Source of the DNA: Clostridium sp.
GTDB taxonomy: Bacteria > Bacillota > Clostridia > Clostridiales > Clostridiaceae
Assembly: GCA_003539755.1 (NCBI GenBank)
Contig: DPOH01000260.1
Coordinates: forward strand, 1-15,486
Direction of reading: 5' to 3'
DNA length: 15,486 nt
The notes under the pieces were generated by a model that saw nothing but the letters and a program-made list of their open reading frames with translations, had not been told where the DNA came from and made no database searches. This document shows, in pieces, positions 14,958-15,486 of this stretch. Every line of letters starts with the position of its first letter. Position 1 is the stretch's first letter. Made by a program: the position numbers and the translations under genes.

Positions 14958-15254
14958 ATGAATTTAAGAGGAAGCAAGACTGCTAAAAATTTACTAGCTT
15001 CAGCAGAAGCTGAAAAGGAAGAATGGACAAAGGATTATCAAAACTTTGCAAAAACAGCAAAGAGTGAAGGCTTTATGGAAATTGCTTTAACCTTTAAAAA
15101 GATAGCATCAATTGAAAAAATGCATGATAAAATATATAGAAAATTATTAAGAAATATAGAAAATGGAAGTGTATTTAAAAAAGATAAGGAAGTTTTATGG
15201 AAGTGCAATAATTGTGGATTTATATATAAAATAAAAGCTGAAAGCTATGCATAA
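14958..15254 (+). CDS. Truncated ('half') rubrerythrin-like protein
   Basis: This 98-residue protein is related to rubrerythrin (normally ~180-195 residues), the non-haem iron peroxidase of anaerobes. The start is ATG 14958: AAAGGAG (14941-14947) lies 10 bases upstream, and the in-frame TTG at 14949 is too close to it. The first ~15 residues (NLRGSKTAKNLLAS) match the beginning of helix A. The sequence then matches helices C and D: E19-K-E-E22 and E53-K-M-H56 are the ExxE and ExxH diiron ligands. Helices A/B with their ligands are missing. The tail WKC83NNC86GFIYK is the first half of the rubredoxin domain; the second CPxC pair is absent and the stop lies inside a terminator hairpin. It keeps a good promoter and ribosome site, so it may be expressed. 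It could be a relic, or a two-helix protein that builds a diiron site by dimerising (inference). Confidence 0.8.
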   Translation: MNLRGSKTAKNLLASAEAEKEEWTKDYQNFAKTAKSEGFMEIALTFKKIASIEKMHDKIYRKLLRNIENGSVFKKDKEVLWKCNNCGFIYKIKAESYA

Positions 15255-15274
15255 AATATAGTTTTCAGCTTTTT
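15234..15274. terminator. Bidirectional terminator overlapping the 3' end of the half rubrerythrin gene
   Basis: A 13-bp stem with one G-U pair (15234-15246 with 15260-15272), a 13-base loop and T residues to 15274. It contains the last codons and stop of the rubrerythrin-like gene. On the other strand it has a TTTT run as well and could end the sigma-like gene. Confidence 0.85.
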
Positions 15275-15289
15275 GATATAAGGTTGATT

Positions 15290-15486
15290 TTAATAAATTT
15301 TAGGATTATTATCTGAAGAATTGGTTATATTGATATGATTAAAGAGTTTATTTAATATTGAACGTTTTCTTTTGATTATAGTAGAGTATGATAAATCCTT
15401 TTCTTTGGCATAGTTTTTTACTGTTGTTCCTTGAAAAAATATAGAATCTATTAATTCACTTTCTTTTTTATCAAGTTTTGATAAAG
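15290..15486 (-). CDS. Sigma-70-type factor, C-terminal region 4 (5' end outside window)
   Basis: On the minus strand a frame enters at the window edge and stays open for 65 codons to TAA (15290-15292). It reads LSKLDKKESELIDSIFFQG, then TTVKNYAKEKDLSYSTIIKR and KRSILNKLF. This is the helix-turn-helix of sigma region 4 (or a similar SatD/phage-type sigma-like regulator): a helix with acidic E-x-x-x-I, a turn with a small residue (G), then a recognition helix rich in Ser/Thr and Lys/Arg ending in a Leu-Lys-Leu pattern. Regions 2 and 3, if present, lie beyond the window, so the class (ECF, sporulation, mobile-element type) cannot be told. It is convergent with the half rubrerythrin gene. Confidence 0.7.
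   Translation of the reverse strand, partial: LSKLDKKESELIDSIFFQGTTVKNYAKEKDLSYSTIIKRKRSILNKLFNHINITNSSDNNPKIY

Noticed and set aside
1..15486. Insertion sequence, prophage or tRNA genes
   Set aside because: No transposase, integrase, phage structural gene, terminal inverted repeats or tRNA cloverleaf was recognised anywhere in the window.

Overview
The window is AT-rich, with strong AGGAGG-type ribosome sites, TATAAT/TTGACA promoters, short intergenic spacers and Rho-independent terminators. Together with the protein families present (BcrA-type ABC transporter, clostridial rubrerythrin-like protein, EcsC protein, cytoplasmic Mo/W oxidoreductase), this points to a Firmicute, most likely Clostridium sensu stricto. 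The species cannot be fixed from the sequence alone.

Layout. 1-2263: the 3' end of a sensor histidine kinase, a terminator, then a two-gene ABC exporter of the bacitracin/lantibiotic-immunity type. 2435-3511: a membrane-anchored metallo-beta-lactamase-fold hydrolase. 3512-5303: a perfect inverted repeat over an extended -10 promoter, a possible decayed reading frame, then an RclA/YkgC-like flavin disulfide reductase whose codon use looks different from its neighbours. 5619-7320: a two-gene operon of an aspartate-dehydrogenase-like protein and a D-2-hydroxyacid-dehydrogenase-like protein; both keep the family fold but lack the usual catalytic residues. 7476-7791: debris of two unrelated genes (a GyrI-like effector domain and the first 25 codons of a GNAT acetyltransferase). 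7909-10713: a consensus promoter, a PyrR-type attenuator and the codB-codA cytosine salvage operon. 10868-11677: an EcsC-family protein, followed directly by a cluster of four RNA hairpins, two of which are copies of one repeat. 11961-13934: a cytoplasmic molybdopterin oxidoreductase. 14023-14502 (minus): a flavodoxin. 14958-15254: a 98-residue 'half' rubrerythrin. 15290-15486 (minus): the C-terminal part of a sigma-70-type factor that runs off the window.

How the genes fit together. The kinase and exporter form a normal peptide-antibiotic sensing and resistance module. codBA imports cytosine and deaminates it to uracil, and the leader ties that to pyrimidine supply: PyrR binding should favour the terminator. 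The RclA-like reductase, flavodoxin, half rubrerythrin and Mo/W enzyme are all redox proteins, but they are separate transcription units and no shared pathway can be shown. The least explained parts are the catalytically atypical dehydrogenase pair, the half rubrerythrin, the hairpin cluster after ecsC and the operator upstream of the RclA-like gene.
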